Source: Chromatiaceae bacterium (GTDB lineage: Bacteria; Pseudomonadota; Gammaproteobacteria; Chromatiales; Chromatiaceae). From it: a stretch of DNA of 53,966 nt. The position numbers and the translations under genes are program-made. The stretch lies in contig JACDZG010000043.1 in assembly GCA_013426805.1 (NCBI GenBank), positions 1 to 53,966 on the forward strand, in the 5' to 3' direction. The notes below the pieces were generated by a model that worked only from the letters and a program-made list of their open reading frames with translations, ran no database searches and was not told the DNA's origin. Shown here one piece after another: positions 42,469 through 51,769 of this stretch (positions are counted from its first letter, which is position 1; the number at the start of each line of letters is the position of its first letter).

Positions 42469-42924
42469 TCAATGGCGGCGCTTGGATCGATCGATATGGA
42501 AGCTTTTCGAGGGATCTACGCCATCGTAGACCGAGAAGCGCGCGAACATGACCTCCATGGAGCCGTCCAGGGCGCCGAGCGCGCTGAGCCCCATGTCTAA
42601 ATCGCGGAAATAAAAGGCCATGCCCAACCGGTTGCCCAACGCGAAGGCGCCATGGGCAAGCTCGAAATCCTTGAGCCATAGCGCGGCCATCATCTGTGCC
42701 GGACCCGGGGACCGGATCGCCAACCGCTCGTGCAGGATTTCGAGTACCCCCCGAAACCGCCGCTCGATGGTTTTGTCCTTCAGCGGCTTGCCTTTCGCCT
42801 GGAAGGCCGGATCCGGCACCAGGTCGTCGAGGAAATAATTCATGATGACTGAAAAATCGTCGGCATCGACGAGCAGGGTCTTCAGTTGCTTGATCTTGCC
42901 CGCGAGACGGGTTGGCATGGTCAT
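42469..42924 (-). CDS. Hypothetical protein (151 aa)
   Basis: Begins MPTRLAGKIKQLKTLLVDAD and includes DFSVIMNYFLDDLVPDPAFQ, FRGVLEILHERLAIRSPGPA, LWLKDFELAHGAFALGNRLG and MAFYFRDLDMGLSALGALDG. It is a mixed helical, soluble protein with no motif I can place. It looks coding by composition and has no broken frame. A possible small ORF ends 25 bp upstream of its start. The ribosome site region reads gcctcctgagacc (complement), weak. No functional claim. Confidence 0.6.
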   Translation of the reverse strand: MTMPTRLAGKIKQLKTLLVDADDFSVIMNYFLDDLVPDPAFQAKGKPLKDKTIERRFRGVLEILHERLAIRSPGPAQMMAALWLKDFELAHGAFALGNRLGMAFYFRDLDMGLSALGALDGSMEVMFARFSVYDGVDPSKSFHIDRSKRRH

Positions 42925-42949
42925 CGATAGGGTCTCAGGAGGCGACCGC

Positions 42950-43075
42950 TCATACAGCGATCCGGATCAATTCGGCGAGACTGGGGGCATTGCGCTGAAT
43001 GCGTTGAATCTCATTGCGGTACTCGGCGTGACGGCACAACCCGGTCCGATCCGCCGGAATTTCATGATGTCCCAT
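42950..43075 (-). CDS. Possible small protein (41 aa)
   Basis: ATG at 43075 opens GHHEIPADRTGLCRHAEYRN followed by EIQRIQRNAPSLAELIRIAV and a TGA at 42950. The frame is open further upstream and reads TRVTQVEVLLM, so the piece may be the end of a longer, lost gene. It lies just upstream of the 42469 gene on the same strand. Composition looks coding but no family is recognised. Confidence 0.35.
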   Translation of the reverse strand: MGHHEIPADRTGLCRHAEYRNEIQRIQRNAPSLAELIRIAV

Positions 43076-43171
43076 CAGCAGAACCTCTACCTGTGTGACT
43101 CGCGTCGAACAACGGCGCCTACAGACCAGATACGGAGGTTACGGCGGTCGCATCGGTTAGACAAGCGTCAC

Positions 43172-43211
43172 CGGGCCGGCCGCCAAATTGAACCGGAACG
43201 CCCTACCGCTC
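43172..43211 (+). repeat. Short dispersed repeat, copy 2
   Basis: Contains the same 20-bp core aaattgaaccggaacgccct as 17704-17723, within a 40-bp region of similarity. It overlaps the end of the sbp gene, so the shared DNA may have been carried by recombination at that edge. Confidence 0.55.
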
Positions 43212-44213
43212 GGGCGCATAGATCCGGTCGAAGATCCCGCCGTCCGCAAAATGTTTTTGCTGTGCGGCCTGCCAACCACCCAGGTCGGCGATGGTCACCA
43301 GGGTCATCGGTGCGAAGGTGCCCTGATGGCGGGCGGCGACCTCCGGGTCGGTGGGGCGGTAGAAGTTCTTCGCGATCAGTTCCTGAGCCTCTTTGGAGTA
43401 CAGGTGCTCCAGGTAGGCGGTGGCTGCCGCGCGGTGATTCTTCTTATCCACGGTTCGGTCCACAACGGCCACCGGGGGTTCGGCGAGGATCGAGAGGGAT
43501 GGTGCGACGATCTCGAACTTGTCGGCGCCGAACTCTTTGAGCGCCAAGTGGGCCTCGTTTTCCCACGAGAGCAGCACGTCGCCGATTTCCCGCTGGACGA
43601 AGGTGGTGGTGGAGCCGCGTGCGCCTGAGTCGAGTACCGCGACGTTCTTGTACAGGCGTCCGATATAGTCCTCCACCTTGGACTCATCCCCGCCGTACTG
43701 CTTGGCGGCCCAGGCCCAGGCGGCGAGGTAGTTCCAGCGCGCCCCACCCGAGGTTTTCGGGTTTGGCGTGACGACGCTGACCCCGGGTTTGACCAGGTCG
43801 CCCCAGTCCTTGATGTCCTTGGGATTGCCCTTGCGCACCAGGAAGACGATGGTCGAGGTGTAGGGTGCGCTGTTCTGCGGCAGTCGGCCCTGCCAGTCCT
43901 TGGTAATGATCCCTCGCTCCGCGATGGCGTCGATATCATAGGCCAGCGCCAGGGTGACCACGTCAGCCGGGAGTCCGTCGATCACCGAGCGGGCCTGTTT
44001 ACCTGAACCCCCGTGAGATTGCTCGATCACGAGCTTCTCCCCAGTCTCTTGCTCCCAGCGTTCGGCAAAGAGCGGATTGTAGCCCTGGTAAAGTTCACGC
44101 GTCGGGTCGTATGAGACGTTCAGCAGCCTGGTCTCGGCGTTCGCCCAAGCCGGGACCCCGAGACCAAGGATGGTGGCAGCGAGCAGTGAGGTCAGTGGAG
44201 TCGATGCGGTCAT
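43203..44213 (-). CDS. sbp: Sulfate ABC transporter, periplasmic sulfate-binding protein
   Basis: A 336-aa exported protein with signal peptide ([21 protein letters not shown]) and the Sbp/CysP signature: [59 protein letters not shown] and [14 protein letters not shown]. The SHGGSGKQ loop binds sulfate or thiosulfate in the periplasm and delivers it to CysTWA. It is transcribed divergently from cysT, and the 388-bp spacer likely holds shared CysB control. Start chosen at MTASTP, which gives a proper signal peptide. The longer ATG at 44252 adds 13 unlikely residues. Confidence 0.93.
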   Translation of the reverse strand: MTASTPLTSLLAATILGLGVPAWANAETRLLNVSYDPTRELYQGYNPLFAERWEQETGEKLVIEQSHGGSGKQARSVIDGLPADVVTLALAYDIDAIAERGIITKDWQGRLPQNSAPYTSTIVFLVRKGNPKDIKDWGDLVKPGVSVVTPNPKTSGGARWNYLAAWAWAAKQYGGDESKVEDYIGRLYKNVAVLDSGARGSTTTFVQREIGDVLLSWENEAHLALKEFGADKFEIVAPSLSILAEPPVAVVDRTVDKKNHRAAATAYLEHLYSKEAQELIAKNFYRPTDPEVAARHQGTFAPMTLVTIADLGGWQAAQQKHFADGGIFDRIYAPER

Positions 44214-44601
44214 TGCAGCCTTCCGGTGTAGAACGAGAATGAGGCTGTCCATTAGACCTGATGCGCCATGGTTCTCAAACGAACATCGACTGCAAACCTT
44301 ATCACGATCTTAAAAAGATTGCCTTATCACCCGCGATGATTTGCACTCCAGAAAGATCACTAAGCCGTCCGGCGTCCGGTTGCCTGGCTTGCGTGTCGCG
44401 TAAGATGCCGTCGGATATAAGCATTTCATCATGGTGCTCAGCTTGGCAGGGTGCTCCAGTCCGATCCTGGCGACAATGGAATATGTATATCACCGAATCT
44501 GGATTCCGCCGGTTCGCGTACTGCATTAGTCTCCTGATATTCCCCTCGGCTTGTCGGAGCAGACCCGTGACGATCTCCATGACCTCCCCGGTCGCCGGTC
44601 C
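44214..44601. promoter_or_regulatory. Divergent sbp / cysT control region
   Basis: This 388-bp spacer separates the divergent sulfate transport genes and is AT-richer than its surroundings (for example tatcacgatcttaaaaagat and aatatgtatatcaccgaatc). Both promoters and CysB binding sites are expected here because cysB is the last gene of the locus. I did not identify a specific operator sequence. No gene seen. Confidence 0.45.
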
Positions 44602-45477
44602 ATGACCGCCGCCAGTGTCGCTACACTGACGCCCACCCCGTTGCTTCCGCGGATTGCGCGACGCGTGCTGCCGGGCTTTGGCCTGACCCTGGGTCTCACG
44701 CTCGTCTATCTTTCGCTGGTGGTGCTGATCCCCTTGTCGGCGGTTTTCATCAAGGCCGGGAGTCTGCCCTGGGGCGAACTCTGGAACATCGTGTCCGCCC
44801 CGCGGGTGGTGGCGAGTTACCAACTGACATTCGGGGCCTCCCTGCTCGCCGCCGCGATCAACACGGTGTTCGGGTTCATGCTCGCCTGGTCGCTGGTGCG
44901 CTACAACTTCCCCGGTAAGCGGCTGGTCGATGCCCTGGTGGACCTGCCCTTTGCCCTGCCCACCGCGGTGGCCGGCATCGCCTTGGCCGCGCTCTACTCC
45001 GGTAACGGTTGGATCGGCAGCCTGTTGGCGCCGCTGGGGCTGAAGGTCGCCTTCACGCCGCTGGGGGTCTTGGTCGCTCTGGTATTCATCGGTGTCCCCT
45101 TCGTGGTGCGCACCGTGCAGCCGGTCCTCGAAGAGCTGGAGATCGAGTTGGAGGAGGCGGCGGCGAGTCTGGGGGCGCAACGGGGTCAGGTCTTCCGCCG
45201 GGTGCTCCTGCCGCTGCTGCTGCCGGCCTTGATGACCGGATTCGCGCTGGCCTTCGCCCGGGCGGTGGGCGAGTACGGCTCGGTGATCTTTATCGCGGGC
45301 AATATCCCCATGGTGTCCGAGATCACACCGCTGATCATCATCACCAAGTTGGAGCAATATGACTTCCAGGGCGCCACGGCGGTCGCGGGAGTCATGCTGA
45401 TCTTCTCCTTCGCGATGTTGCTGGTCATCAATCTCTTGCAAGCCTGGAGTGCCAAGCGCACCGGGAGAGGTCGCTGA
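44602..45477 (+). CDS. cysT: Sulfate ABC transporter permease
   Basis: A 291-aa inner-membrane permease with several spans (LGLTLVYLSLVVLIPLSAVF, LVALVFIGVPFVVRTVQPVL) and the EAA loop LEEAAASLGAQRGQVFRRVL-like region that contacts the ATPase, plus FARAVGEYGSVIFIAGNIPM. It pairs with CysW in the sulfate/thiosulfate channel. Start set at ATG 44602 (MTAASVATL). Its TGA shares a base with the cysW ATG (TGATG), so the pair is translationally coupled. Length is close to E. coli CysT (277 aa). Confidence 0.93.
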   Translation: MTAASVATLTPTPLLPRIARRVLPGFGLTLGLTLVYLSLVVLIPLSAVFIKAGSLPWGELWNIVSAPRVVASYQLTFGASLLAAAINTVFGFMLAWSLVRYNFPGKRLVDALVDLPFALPTAVAGIALAALYSGNGWIGSLLAPLGLKVAFTPLGVLVALVFIGVPFVVRTVQPVLEELEIELEEAAASLGAQRGQVFRRVLLPLLLPALMTGFALAFARAVGEYGSVIFIAGNIPMVSEITPLIIITKLEQYDFQGATAVAGVMLIFSFAMLLVINLLQAWSAKRTGRGR

Positions 45478-46358
45478 TGTCCGCCGGCGTATTACATGGG
45501 CGCGCCCTGGCGCGCCGTTTCGAGGCGAATCCCGCAACCCGTGAGCCGATCTGGATGAAGCGCCTGATCCTTACGATCGCACTGGCCTTTTTCGTGCTCT
45601 TTCTGTTCCTGCCCCTGGTGGCTGTCTTCTCCGAGGCCCTGCGTAAGGGTTGGCTGGTCTATCTTGCGGCTCTGGTGGAGCCGGATGCGCTCGCGTCGAT
45701 CCGGCTCACCGTGCTGGTCGCCGTCATCGCGGTGCCGCTCAACCTGGTCTTCGGGGTGATCGCGGCCTGGGCCATCGCGAAGTTCGATTTCCGCGGCAAA
45801 CGGCTGCTGACCACCCTGATCGACCTGCCGTTCTCGGTGTCGCCGGTGGTTGTCGGCCTGATCTTCCTGCTGCTCTTTGGTGCCCAGGGCTGGTTCGGCA
45901 CCTGGCTGTTCGAGCACGACATTAAGATCGTCTTCGCGGTTCCCGGGATCGTGCTGGCAACCGTTTTCGTCACCTTCCCTTTCGTCGCCCGGGAACTCAT
46001 CCCGCTGATGGAGGCGCAGGGGCGCGACGAGGAGGAAGCCGCCACCGTCCTGGGTGCCTCGGGATTCCAGACCTTCCGGCGGGTCACGCTGCCGAGCATC
46101 CAATGGGGCCTGCTCTATGGGGTGATCCTGTGCAACGCCCGGGCGATGGGCGAGTTCGGCGCGGTCAGCGTGGTCTCGGGTCATATTCGCGGTGCGACCA
46201 ACACCATGCCGTTGCATGTCGAAATCCTTTATAACGAGTACAACTTCGCCGCGGCCTTTGCCGTCGCCTCACTCCTGGCCATGCTGGCGCTCGTCACGCT
46301 GGCCCTGAAGACTTTCATCGAATGGCGGGCCGGACGGGTGGTGACCGTCGATGACTAG
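45477..46358 (+). CDS. cysW: Sulfate ABC transporter permease
   Basis: A 293-aa permease resembling E. coli CysW throughout: AFFVLFLFLPLVAVFSEALR, RLTVLVAVIAVPLNLVFGVI, LIDLPFSVSPVVVGLIFLLL, FVTFPFVARELIPLMEAQG, EEAATVLGASGFQTFRRVTL and GEFGAVSVVSGHIRG. It forms the heterodimeric membrane channel with CysT. Start overlaps the cysT stop. A later ATG (WMKRLILTI) is possible but would leave an odd gap. cysA follows after a 63-bp spacer. Confidence 0.93.
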   Translation: MSAGVLHGRALARRFEANPATREPIWMKRLILTIALAFFVLFLFLPLVAVFSEALRKGWLVYLAALVEPDALASIRLTVLVAVIAVPLNLVFGVIAAWAIAKFDFRGKRLLTTLIDLPFSVSPVVVGLIFLLLFGAQGWFGTWLFEHDIKIVFAVPGIVLATVFVTFPFVARELIPLMEAQGRDEEEAATVLGASGFQTFRRVTLPSIQWGLLYGVILCNARAMGEFGAVSVVSGHIRGATNTMPLHVEILYNEYNFAAAFAVASLLAMLALVTLALKTFIEWRAGRVVTVDD

Positions 46359-46421
46359 GCGATTGCTGTCCAATGTCCGGTTTCAACGATTGCGCTATCC
46401 TTCTTGCGGCAGAGAACACCC

Positions 46422-47525
46422 ATGAGCATCCAGGTCGAAAACATCTCAAAATCATTCGGAGCATTCGCGGCGTTGCAGGGAGTTTCACTCGATTTCCCGA
46501 CGGGTGAGTTGGTGGCGCTGCTCGGCCCCTCCGGCTGCGGTAAGACGACGCTGCTGCGGGTCATCGCCGGGTTGGAGACCGCGGACGCGGGCCGCGTCAT
46601 CCTGGACGGGGAAGATGCCTCAGACACCCATGTGCGTGAACGTCAGGTCGGTTTCGTCTTTCAGCACTATGCCCTGTTTCGCCATCTGACGGTGTTTGAG
46701 AACGTGGCTTTCGGCCTGCGGGTCCGGCCGCGGCGCAACCGACCAAGCGCGGACGAGATCAGCCGGCGCGTCCACCGGCTGCTCGATCTGGTTCAACTCG
46801 ACCCGCTGGCCGACCGGTTTCCGCCCCAACTCTCGGGCGGTCAACGTCAGCGTATTGCGCTGGTCCGGGCGCTGGCGGTCGAACCACGCGTGCTCCTGCT
46901 CGATGAGCCCTTCGGTGCGCTCGATGCCCAGGTTCGCAAGGAACTGCGGCGTTGGCTGCGGCGCCTGCACGACGAACTGCATGTGACCTCGATCTTCGTC
47001 ACCCATGATCAGGAGGAGGCCCTGGAGGTCGCCGACCGGGTGGTGTTGATGAACCGCGGACGGGTCGAGCAGGTCGGCACGCCGGCACAGATCTACGAGC
47101 ATCCGGCCACCCCGTTCGTTTACGGTTTTCTGGGGGCCGTCAATTGTTTCCGCGGGCGGGTGGAGGGCACTCATGTGCGGGTGGGTGAAGCACGCTTGCC
47201 TCACGACGGCCAGGTGGACGGCCAGGTGGACGGCCAGGTGGACATTGAGGGAGCGGCCGTCGTGGGATTCGCACGGCCGCATGATCTGGCGGTGGTGACG
47301 GACCTGGCGGCCGCGAACGGAGTCGACGCCATCGTGAGCCGGGTCCATGCGTTCGGGGCCAGCGTGCGGGTGGAACTCGATAGTCTGGAGGGAGCCGCCG
47401 ATCGCGGGGAGCCGGCCCACTACGAGGTGGTCATGCCGCGGGAACGCGCGGTCTCCCTGATCGATGGGCAGCGGGTTAGACTGGTTCCCGCCCACTTGCG
47501 GGTGTTTGCCGATCAGGCCGCCTGA
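46422..47525 (+). CDS. cysA: Sulfate/thiosulfate import ATP-binding protein
   Basis: A 367-aa ABC ATPase: Walker [11 protein letters not shown]-loop [20 protein letters not shown], signature [19 protein letters not shown], Walker [16 protein letters not shown]-loop [17 protein letters not shown]. The C-terminal domain is of the TOBE type. Around residues 263-275 it carries a run encoded by three copies of a 12-bp unit (ggccaggtggac), [12 protein letters not shown], not usual for CysA; it lies in a surface loop. Start at [12 protein letters not shown] rather than 46404. It is one base from cysB. Confidence 0.93.
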   Translation: MSIQVENISKSFGAFAALQGVSLDFPTGELVALLGPSGCGKTTLLRVIAGLETADAGRVILDGEDASDTHVRERQVGFVFQHYALFRHLTVFENVAFGLRVRPRRNRPSADEISRRVHRLLDLVQLDPLADRFPPQLSGGQRQRIALVRALAVEPRVLLLDEPFGALDAQVRKELRRWLRRLHDELHVTSIFVTHDQEEALEVADRVVLMNRGRVEQVGTPAQIYEHPATPFVYGFLGAVNCFRGRVEGTHVRVGEARLPHDGQVDGQVDGQVDIEGAAVVGFARPHDLAVVTDLAAANGVDAIVSRVHAFGASVRVELDSLEGAADRGEPAHYEVVMPRERAVSLIDGQRVRLVPAHLRVFADQAA

Positions 47526-47526
47526 G

Positions 47527-48465
47527 ATGAATCTGCAGCAGTTACGCATCGTCCGTGAGACCGTTCGCCACGGTTTCAACCTGACCGACACGGCCAACGC
47601 GCTCTTTACCGCCCAGTCCGGGGTATCGAAGCACATCAAGGATTTGGAGGACGAACTCGGCATGGAGTTGTTCATCCGCCATGGCAAGCGTCTGCTGGGT
47701 CTGACCGAGCCGGGCAAGGAACTACTGCCCATCTGCGAGCGCATCCTGCTCGACATCCAGAACGTCAAACACCTGGGTGAACAGTTTGCGCAGCAGGACA
47801 AGGGGCGCCTGACCATTGCTGCCACCCATACCCAGGCCCGCTACCGGCTGCCGTCGGTGGTGACTCAGTTCAGGCGGGAGTTTCCCAAGGTCCATCTGGA
47901 GTTGCGGCAGTGCGATCCCAAGGAAATCGTCTCGCTGCTGCATTTTGGCGAGGCGGATATCGGGCTGGCCACCGAGGCGCTGGGCGAGGAAACGGATCTG
48001 GTGAGCTTTCCCTTCTACCAATGGCAGCACGCCATTGTGGTGCCTGATGGACATCCACTCGCGGCCGACACCCGCCCGGTCACCCTGGAAGCAGTTGCCG
48101 ACTACCCGATCATCACCTATCACGGTGGCTATACTGGGCGTGCCCGGATCGACACTGCATTCGCCAAGGCCGGACTCGTCCCGGATATCGTCATGTCCGC
48201 GCTCGATGCGGATGTGATCAAATCGTACGTGGAGTTGGGGCTGGGCGTGGGGATCATCGCGGCCATGGCTTTTCATCCGACCCGGGATGCTGGGCTGCGG
48301 CTGCTGGAGGCGCCCGGACTCTTTCCGCCGAATACCACCCGTATCGCCCTGAAACGCGGTCATTATCTGCGCGGCTACGCCCTGCGTTTCATCGAATGCT
48401 GTGCGCCCGAGCTCAACCCGGCACGGGTGATGGAGGCGGTCTTCCCGCGGGTTGGAATCGAGTAG
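47527..48465 (+). CDS. cysB: LysR-type regulator of sulfur assimilation
   Basis: A 312-aa LysR protein opening with MNLQQLRIVRETVRHGFNLT, LFTAQSGVSKHIKDLEDELG and MELFIRHGKRLLGLTEPGKE, the CysB-type HTH. The effector domain has TIAATHTQARYRLPSVVTQF and GEADIGLATEALGEETDL. CysB activates cys genes with N-acetylserine as inducer and is counteracted by sulfide or thiosulfate in enteric bacteria. Here the gene sits one base after cysA, so the regulator is in the operon it presumably controls. Slightly shorter than E. coli CysB (324 aa). Confidence 0.9.
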   Translation: MNLQQLRIVRETVRHGFNLTDTANALFTAQSGVSKHIKDLEDELGMELFIRHGKRLLGLTEPGKELLPICERILLDIQNVKHLGEQFAQQDKGRLTIAATHTQARYRLPSVVTQFRREFPKVHLELRQCDPKEIVSLLHFGEADIGLATEALGEETDLVSFPFYQWQHAIVVPDGHPLAADTRPVTLEAVADYPIITYHGGYTGRARIDTAFAKAGLVPDIVMSALDADVIKSYVELGLGVGIIAAMAFHPTRDAGLRLLEAPGLFPPNTTRIALKRGHYLRGYALRFIECCAPELNPARVMEAVFPRVGIE

Positions 48466-48473
48466 TCGGAGGC

Positions 48474-48524
48474 CTTGATCATCGTTCCGGCCGGTCGAGG
48501 ACGGTCCATACCGCGGACCTGCGG
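48474..48524 (+). repeat. Intact REP-like repeat, empty-site counterpart of the MITE insertion
   Basis: Starts ccttgatcatcgttccggcc and ends at a ggtccataccgcggacc palindrome. It lacks the 251-bp element that splits its relative at 2562-2866, so it shows the pre-insertion state of that repeat family. It lies just after the cysB stop. The rest of 48525-48740 holds no gene I recognise. Confidence 0.75.
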
Positions 48525-48740
48525 TAAATCGTGAGCCATAGTCCGCCGGGCGGACCGGTCCGGTCGGCGCGATTCGCGGTAACCGCGACCGTGGCGCACA
48601 GGTGACCATACGACGGGCCGATCAGGAAGCCGTTGTGTATTGACTTGTGCGCGGCGCCGGGGTTGGGTGCTGAACGACAGGATTATCGTGTCACCCAGGG
48701 GTCGCCGCGCCCCACGCTGCGCGAATGTCCCGACGCTAAC

Positions 48741-50663
48741 TCACTGCAGTTTGGTCACGTCGAGAACGCTCATTGCCGCACCTGTCTTATTCAAGAAGTC
48801 CTGACAAGCGTATCCTACCGCATCAGTAGTCGGCCATTTCAAGCTGACCTCTTGTACAACGGCGATAAAAGGCTCTGGGCGTAAGGTGTAGAGCAGTGAA
48901 TTGATCGTAAGCAGCGCTAGCTCCGCATTATCACTCCGCGCAAAGCGGATCAGCGCGTCCTTGGCCGAGGTCAGTGCGAAGGCATGATACAGCGTGGCTG
49001 CTGCCATTATTGCAACAGGTGGATAGTCATCTGCCAGCGCGGCGGTGAGTTGCGTTCTGTAGTCGAGCAGAATCGCACGCGACTGGGATCTGAGTCCGGT
49101 CGCTGCCCAGTAACGCACGATCTTATTCTGGTCGGTCAGCAGACCGATCTGTTGCTGTGCCGGCGATCTCCCGCGCTTACCCGAAAGATCTGCCGCCTGA
49201 ACGATGCGATTTATCGGATACAGAGTGTTGTCGAGGCGAAACGTATACGGGGGAATCAGTTGTTGAATGAGTGCAATCTCATATTCCGGCAGTAACATGA
49301 CATCCCGTGACTTGATCAGATTCTGTTTGATCGCGGTTCTCATTCGCTTCAGTACGGTCAGATGCAACGGATCGCTCACCAGGTTCCTCGTTTCCCAGGG
49401 ATCGCTCTGGAGGTCGAAGAGAAACTCAGTCGGCCGATCCTTGAAGCCGCGTGATTGCAGTTCATTCAGGTGGCCGTTAGCATAATCATCACGCATCAAT
49501 TGTTTGATTTCGCTGATTTCGGCATAATTGATGTAGCGTAGCTCGGGCATAAAGGGCATGTAGTTACGGGAATACATGTAGCGCCCGTCGGTTGCACTGC
49601 GAACTAAATCGATACCGTTGTCGGTGCGGTCGTTGGAAAGAAAGACCAAGGACTTTGGTTCACTGCGATTATTGCCAATAAGGACGCGCCCTTTCAGGTA
49701 AGGGGGTCGCTCGGCATTGGCCAGACTCAAGATCGTTGGCGCAAGATCCTCAAAGTCAATCAACTCATCGGACACAACCTGTCCGGGGCCCCATGGCGAC
49801 CAAGACGCATACTTGGTCGGGAACCATATGACGAACGGTACGCGATATCCTAAGTCGATGCCATTAGTCTTTCCTCGCGGAACTCCTTCGCCATGATCGG
49901 CAAAGAAGAAGATGATCGTTTGATCAAGCAATTCGGCTGCCTGCAACCGATCAAGTAACTGACCGACGAGTTTGTCCGTGAGCGAAAGCGAGTTATAGAC
50001 CCGCGCGAACTGTTTCCTCATATCGAGGCTATCCCGATAAAACGGCGGCATTGGAAAATCAAGGTCGCCAATGATTTCGTCGGGCGCCAATTTGGGCAGT
50101 ACCGTGCTCTCGTATTTGGTATAGGGCCACGTCATGGTGCGTGACTGATGTGACTCATTAAAATTGAAAACGGAAAAAAACGGTTGTCCAGGTGCTCTTC
50201 CCCGCCAGTCCGCCGTACTGGAGCTCGCATCCCACGCCTCTTGTATGAAGCTTTGCGGGTCACCGACATTGTAGTCGGTTTTCGGATTATTGCTGGTATA
50301 GTAGCCGGCCTGCCTCAGGAAATAAGGAAAACCTTTAATGTCGTTCGGAATTGCATACTCGCTGCGGTGATGGCCGGTGCCCAATTCATAGGTTCTGACG
50401 CCGGTAATGATCGTTGACCGACTGGGCGCACACACCGTACCTGTAGAAAAAGCGTTGGTGAACCTTACGCCCTCGCGTGCGAGCTGGTCGATGTTGGGCA
50501 TGTGGGCGTTATTATTGCCATAAGCGCCAATGAAAATCGGCGACGTATCTTCGATGGTGATCCAGAGGATGTTGGGAGGCGGCAGTGCCAATGCATTGGA
50601 GAAACTGAGGTGCCCGAGAATAAGAATAAGAATAAAAATGACAGGGGAATGCCTCGATTTCAT
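48741..50663 (-). CDS. Exported arylsulfatase-type sulfatase
   Basis: A 640-aa protein with a signal peptide (SPVIFILILILGHLSFSNA). The sulfatase core is NILWITIEDTSPIFIGAYG (metal-site Asp) and FSTGTVCAPSRSTIITG, with Cys78 in CxPSR, the residue converted to formylglycine. It also has FFADHGEGVPRGKTNGIDLG for the second metal-binding part. The C-terminal 150 residues look like HEAT-type helices (AALADDYPPVAIMAAATLYH). It hydrolyses sulfate esters in the periplasm or outside, so released sulfate could feed the Sbp-CysTWA importer next door. Maturation needs an FGE or anaerobic SME; the SUMF1-like gene at 19234 lacks a needed Cys. Confidence 0.85.
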   Translation of the reverse strand: MKSRHSPVIFILILILGHLSFSNALALPPPNILWITIEDTSPIFIGAYGNNNAHMPNIDQLAREGVRFTNAFSTGTVCAPSRSTIITGVRTYELGTGHHRSEYAIPNDIKGFPYFLRQAGYYTSNNPKTDYNVGDPQSFIQEAWDASSSTADWRGRAPGQPFFSVFNFNESHQSRTMTWPYTKYESTVLPKLAPDEIIGDLDFPMPPFYRDSLDMRKQFARVYNSLSLTDKLVGQLLDRLQAAELLDQTIIFFFADHGEGVPRGKTNGIDLGYRVPFVIWFPTKYASWSPWGPGQVVSDELIDFEDLAPTILSLANAERPPYLKGRVLIGNNRSEPKSLVFLSNDRTDNGIDLVRSATDGRYMYSRNYMPFMPELRYINYAEISEIKQLMRDDYANGHLNELQSRGFKDRPTEFLFDLQSDPWETRNLVSDPLHLTVLKRMRTAIKQNLIKSRDVMLLPEYEIALIQQLIPPYTFRLDNTLYPINRIVQAADLSGKRGRSPAQQQIGLLTDQNKIVRYWAATGLRSQSRAILLDYRTQLTAALADDYPPVAIMAAATLYHAFALTSAKDALIRFARSDNAELALLTINSLLYTLRPEPFIAVVQEVSLKWPTTDAVGYACQDFLNKTGAAMSVLDVTKLQ

Positions 50664-50923
50664 GAGCGACGCTCCTTTGGCCCAAGTAAGGGGATACAGA
50701 AGAAAGTACCCCGAACTCCGGAGCGGTGTCAAGTGGGCTCGTCGCCGAGGCATTTGCGATCGCTGACCGGCGCCAGGGATTGCCGCTGGCCCCGCTGCCG
50801 CAGGTGGAGGTCTGAACGGTTACTAGCCGATAAGCATATGGGGATTCATTGGTTGTCTGCTGGGCCCCGCACGCCTTAGTCTGACGGTCAGACAAGTCGT
50901 CAATTACCGAACATGGGGGCGCG

Positions 50924-51769
50924 ATGTCGCTGACCAGTATAGTCCAATATTTCAACGAGCATTTAGCTGATCTTCACCCTCGTCACGAGGTTAGCGATCA
51001 GGCTTATTTCCAATTCACTGACGGCCGGGTGAGTGCTCATCTTGCGAGTTTCCGCCTCATGCCCCGGCAAATTCCGGTCCTGGCCCGGGCCACCGGTAAA
51101 TTATTTGCCTGGAGTGCCAAGCTCCTGGCCGAATCCGACCGGGGTCAGCCGGTGATTCCGGAAACGCTGTATGTCCATGCCTGGGATAGCGACGACGTGG
51201 TCTTTCTCGATCGATTCCTACGCTGCCTGCATGCCCTGCACCACCTGAGTCTCGGCGCCGACCGGGATGGACTGCTCGCGATGGACGTGCATCTTCGACA
51301 CGTCGCGGCACTTCCGGAGCAGCACGGCCGCGTATTCGAGACCCTGCTCCGCCGCCTGGGTCTCGCGCCTCACCAAGTCGTTCTGCGGTTGTCCGGGACG
51401 GCCTTAGAGCATGACCCTCATGTTCGCGCGGCGGCAGCGAATTTCTCGCGGCGGGGCTACCGCCTCCTCGCCCTGCGGCCTCACGTCGGCGATACCGACT
51501 GGGCGTTGCTGCGGGCAATCGGTATTGCGTGGGTCACGCCGGACATTGCAGCCTTGCGGACCGCGGCTCAGCAGACCCCCAGTGGGGATTGGGCGCGGCG
51601 GGCGCAGGCCCACGGCATCGGCTTATGGCTTGATGGGATTGGCTGTCAGGCGGCGATCACGCGCGCCCATGCCCTCGGCGCCGATTTGATCGAGGGCGTT
51701 CTGTGCGAATCGGTCCACGGTCCGGTAACCGCGGACTGGTTCGATCGCCGAACAGCAGATTCGCCATGA
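50924..51769 (+). CDS. Degenerate EAL-domain protein
   Basis: A 281-aa protein with EAL-domain shape: LLAMDVHLRHVAALPEQHGR, VFETLLRRLGLAPHQVVLRL, FSRRGYRLLALRPHVGD, RRAQAHGIGLWLDGIGCQAA and ALGADLIEGVLCESVHGP. Key catalytic positions are altered: the EAL motif is absent, the glutamate in the conserved LxE helix is replaced (LRLSG), and LDGIG replaces AEGIE. It is probably a c-di-GMP-binding or protein-interaction module, not a phosphodiesterase. Stop overlaps the next ATG (ATGA). The nearby GGDEF gene fits c-di-GMP signalling. Confidence 0.6.
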   Translation: MSLTSIVQYFNEHLADLHPRHEVSDQAYFQFTDGRVSAHLASFRLMPRQIPVLARATGKLFAWSAKLLAESDRGQPVIPETLYVHAWDSDDVVFLDRFLRCLHALHHLSLGADRDGLLAMDVHLRHVAALPEQHGRVFETLLRRLGLAPHQVVLRLSGTALEHDPHVRAAAANFSRRGYRLLALRPHVGDTDWALLRAIGIAWVTPDIAALRTAAQQTPSGDWARRAQAHGIGLWLDGIGCQAAITRAHALGADLIEGVLCESVHGPVTADWFDRRTADSP

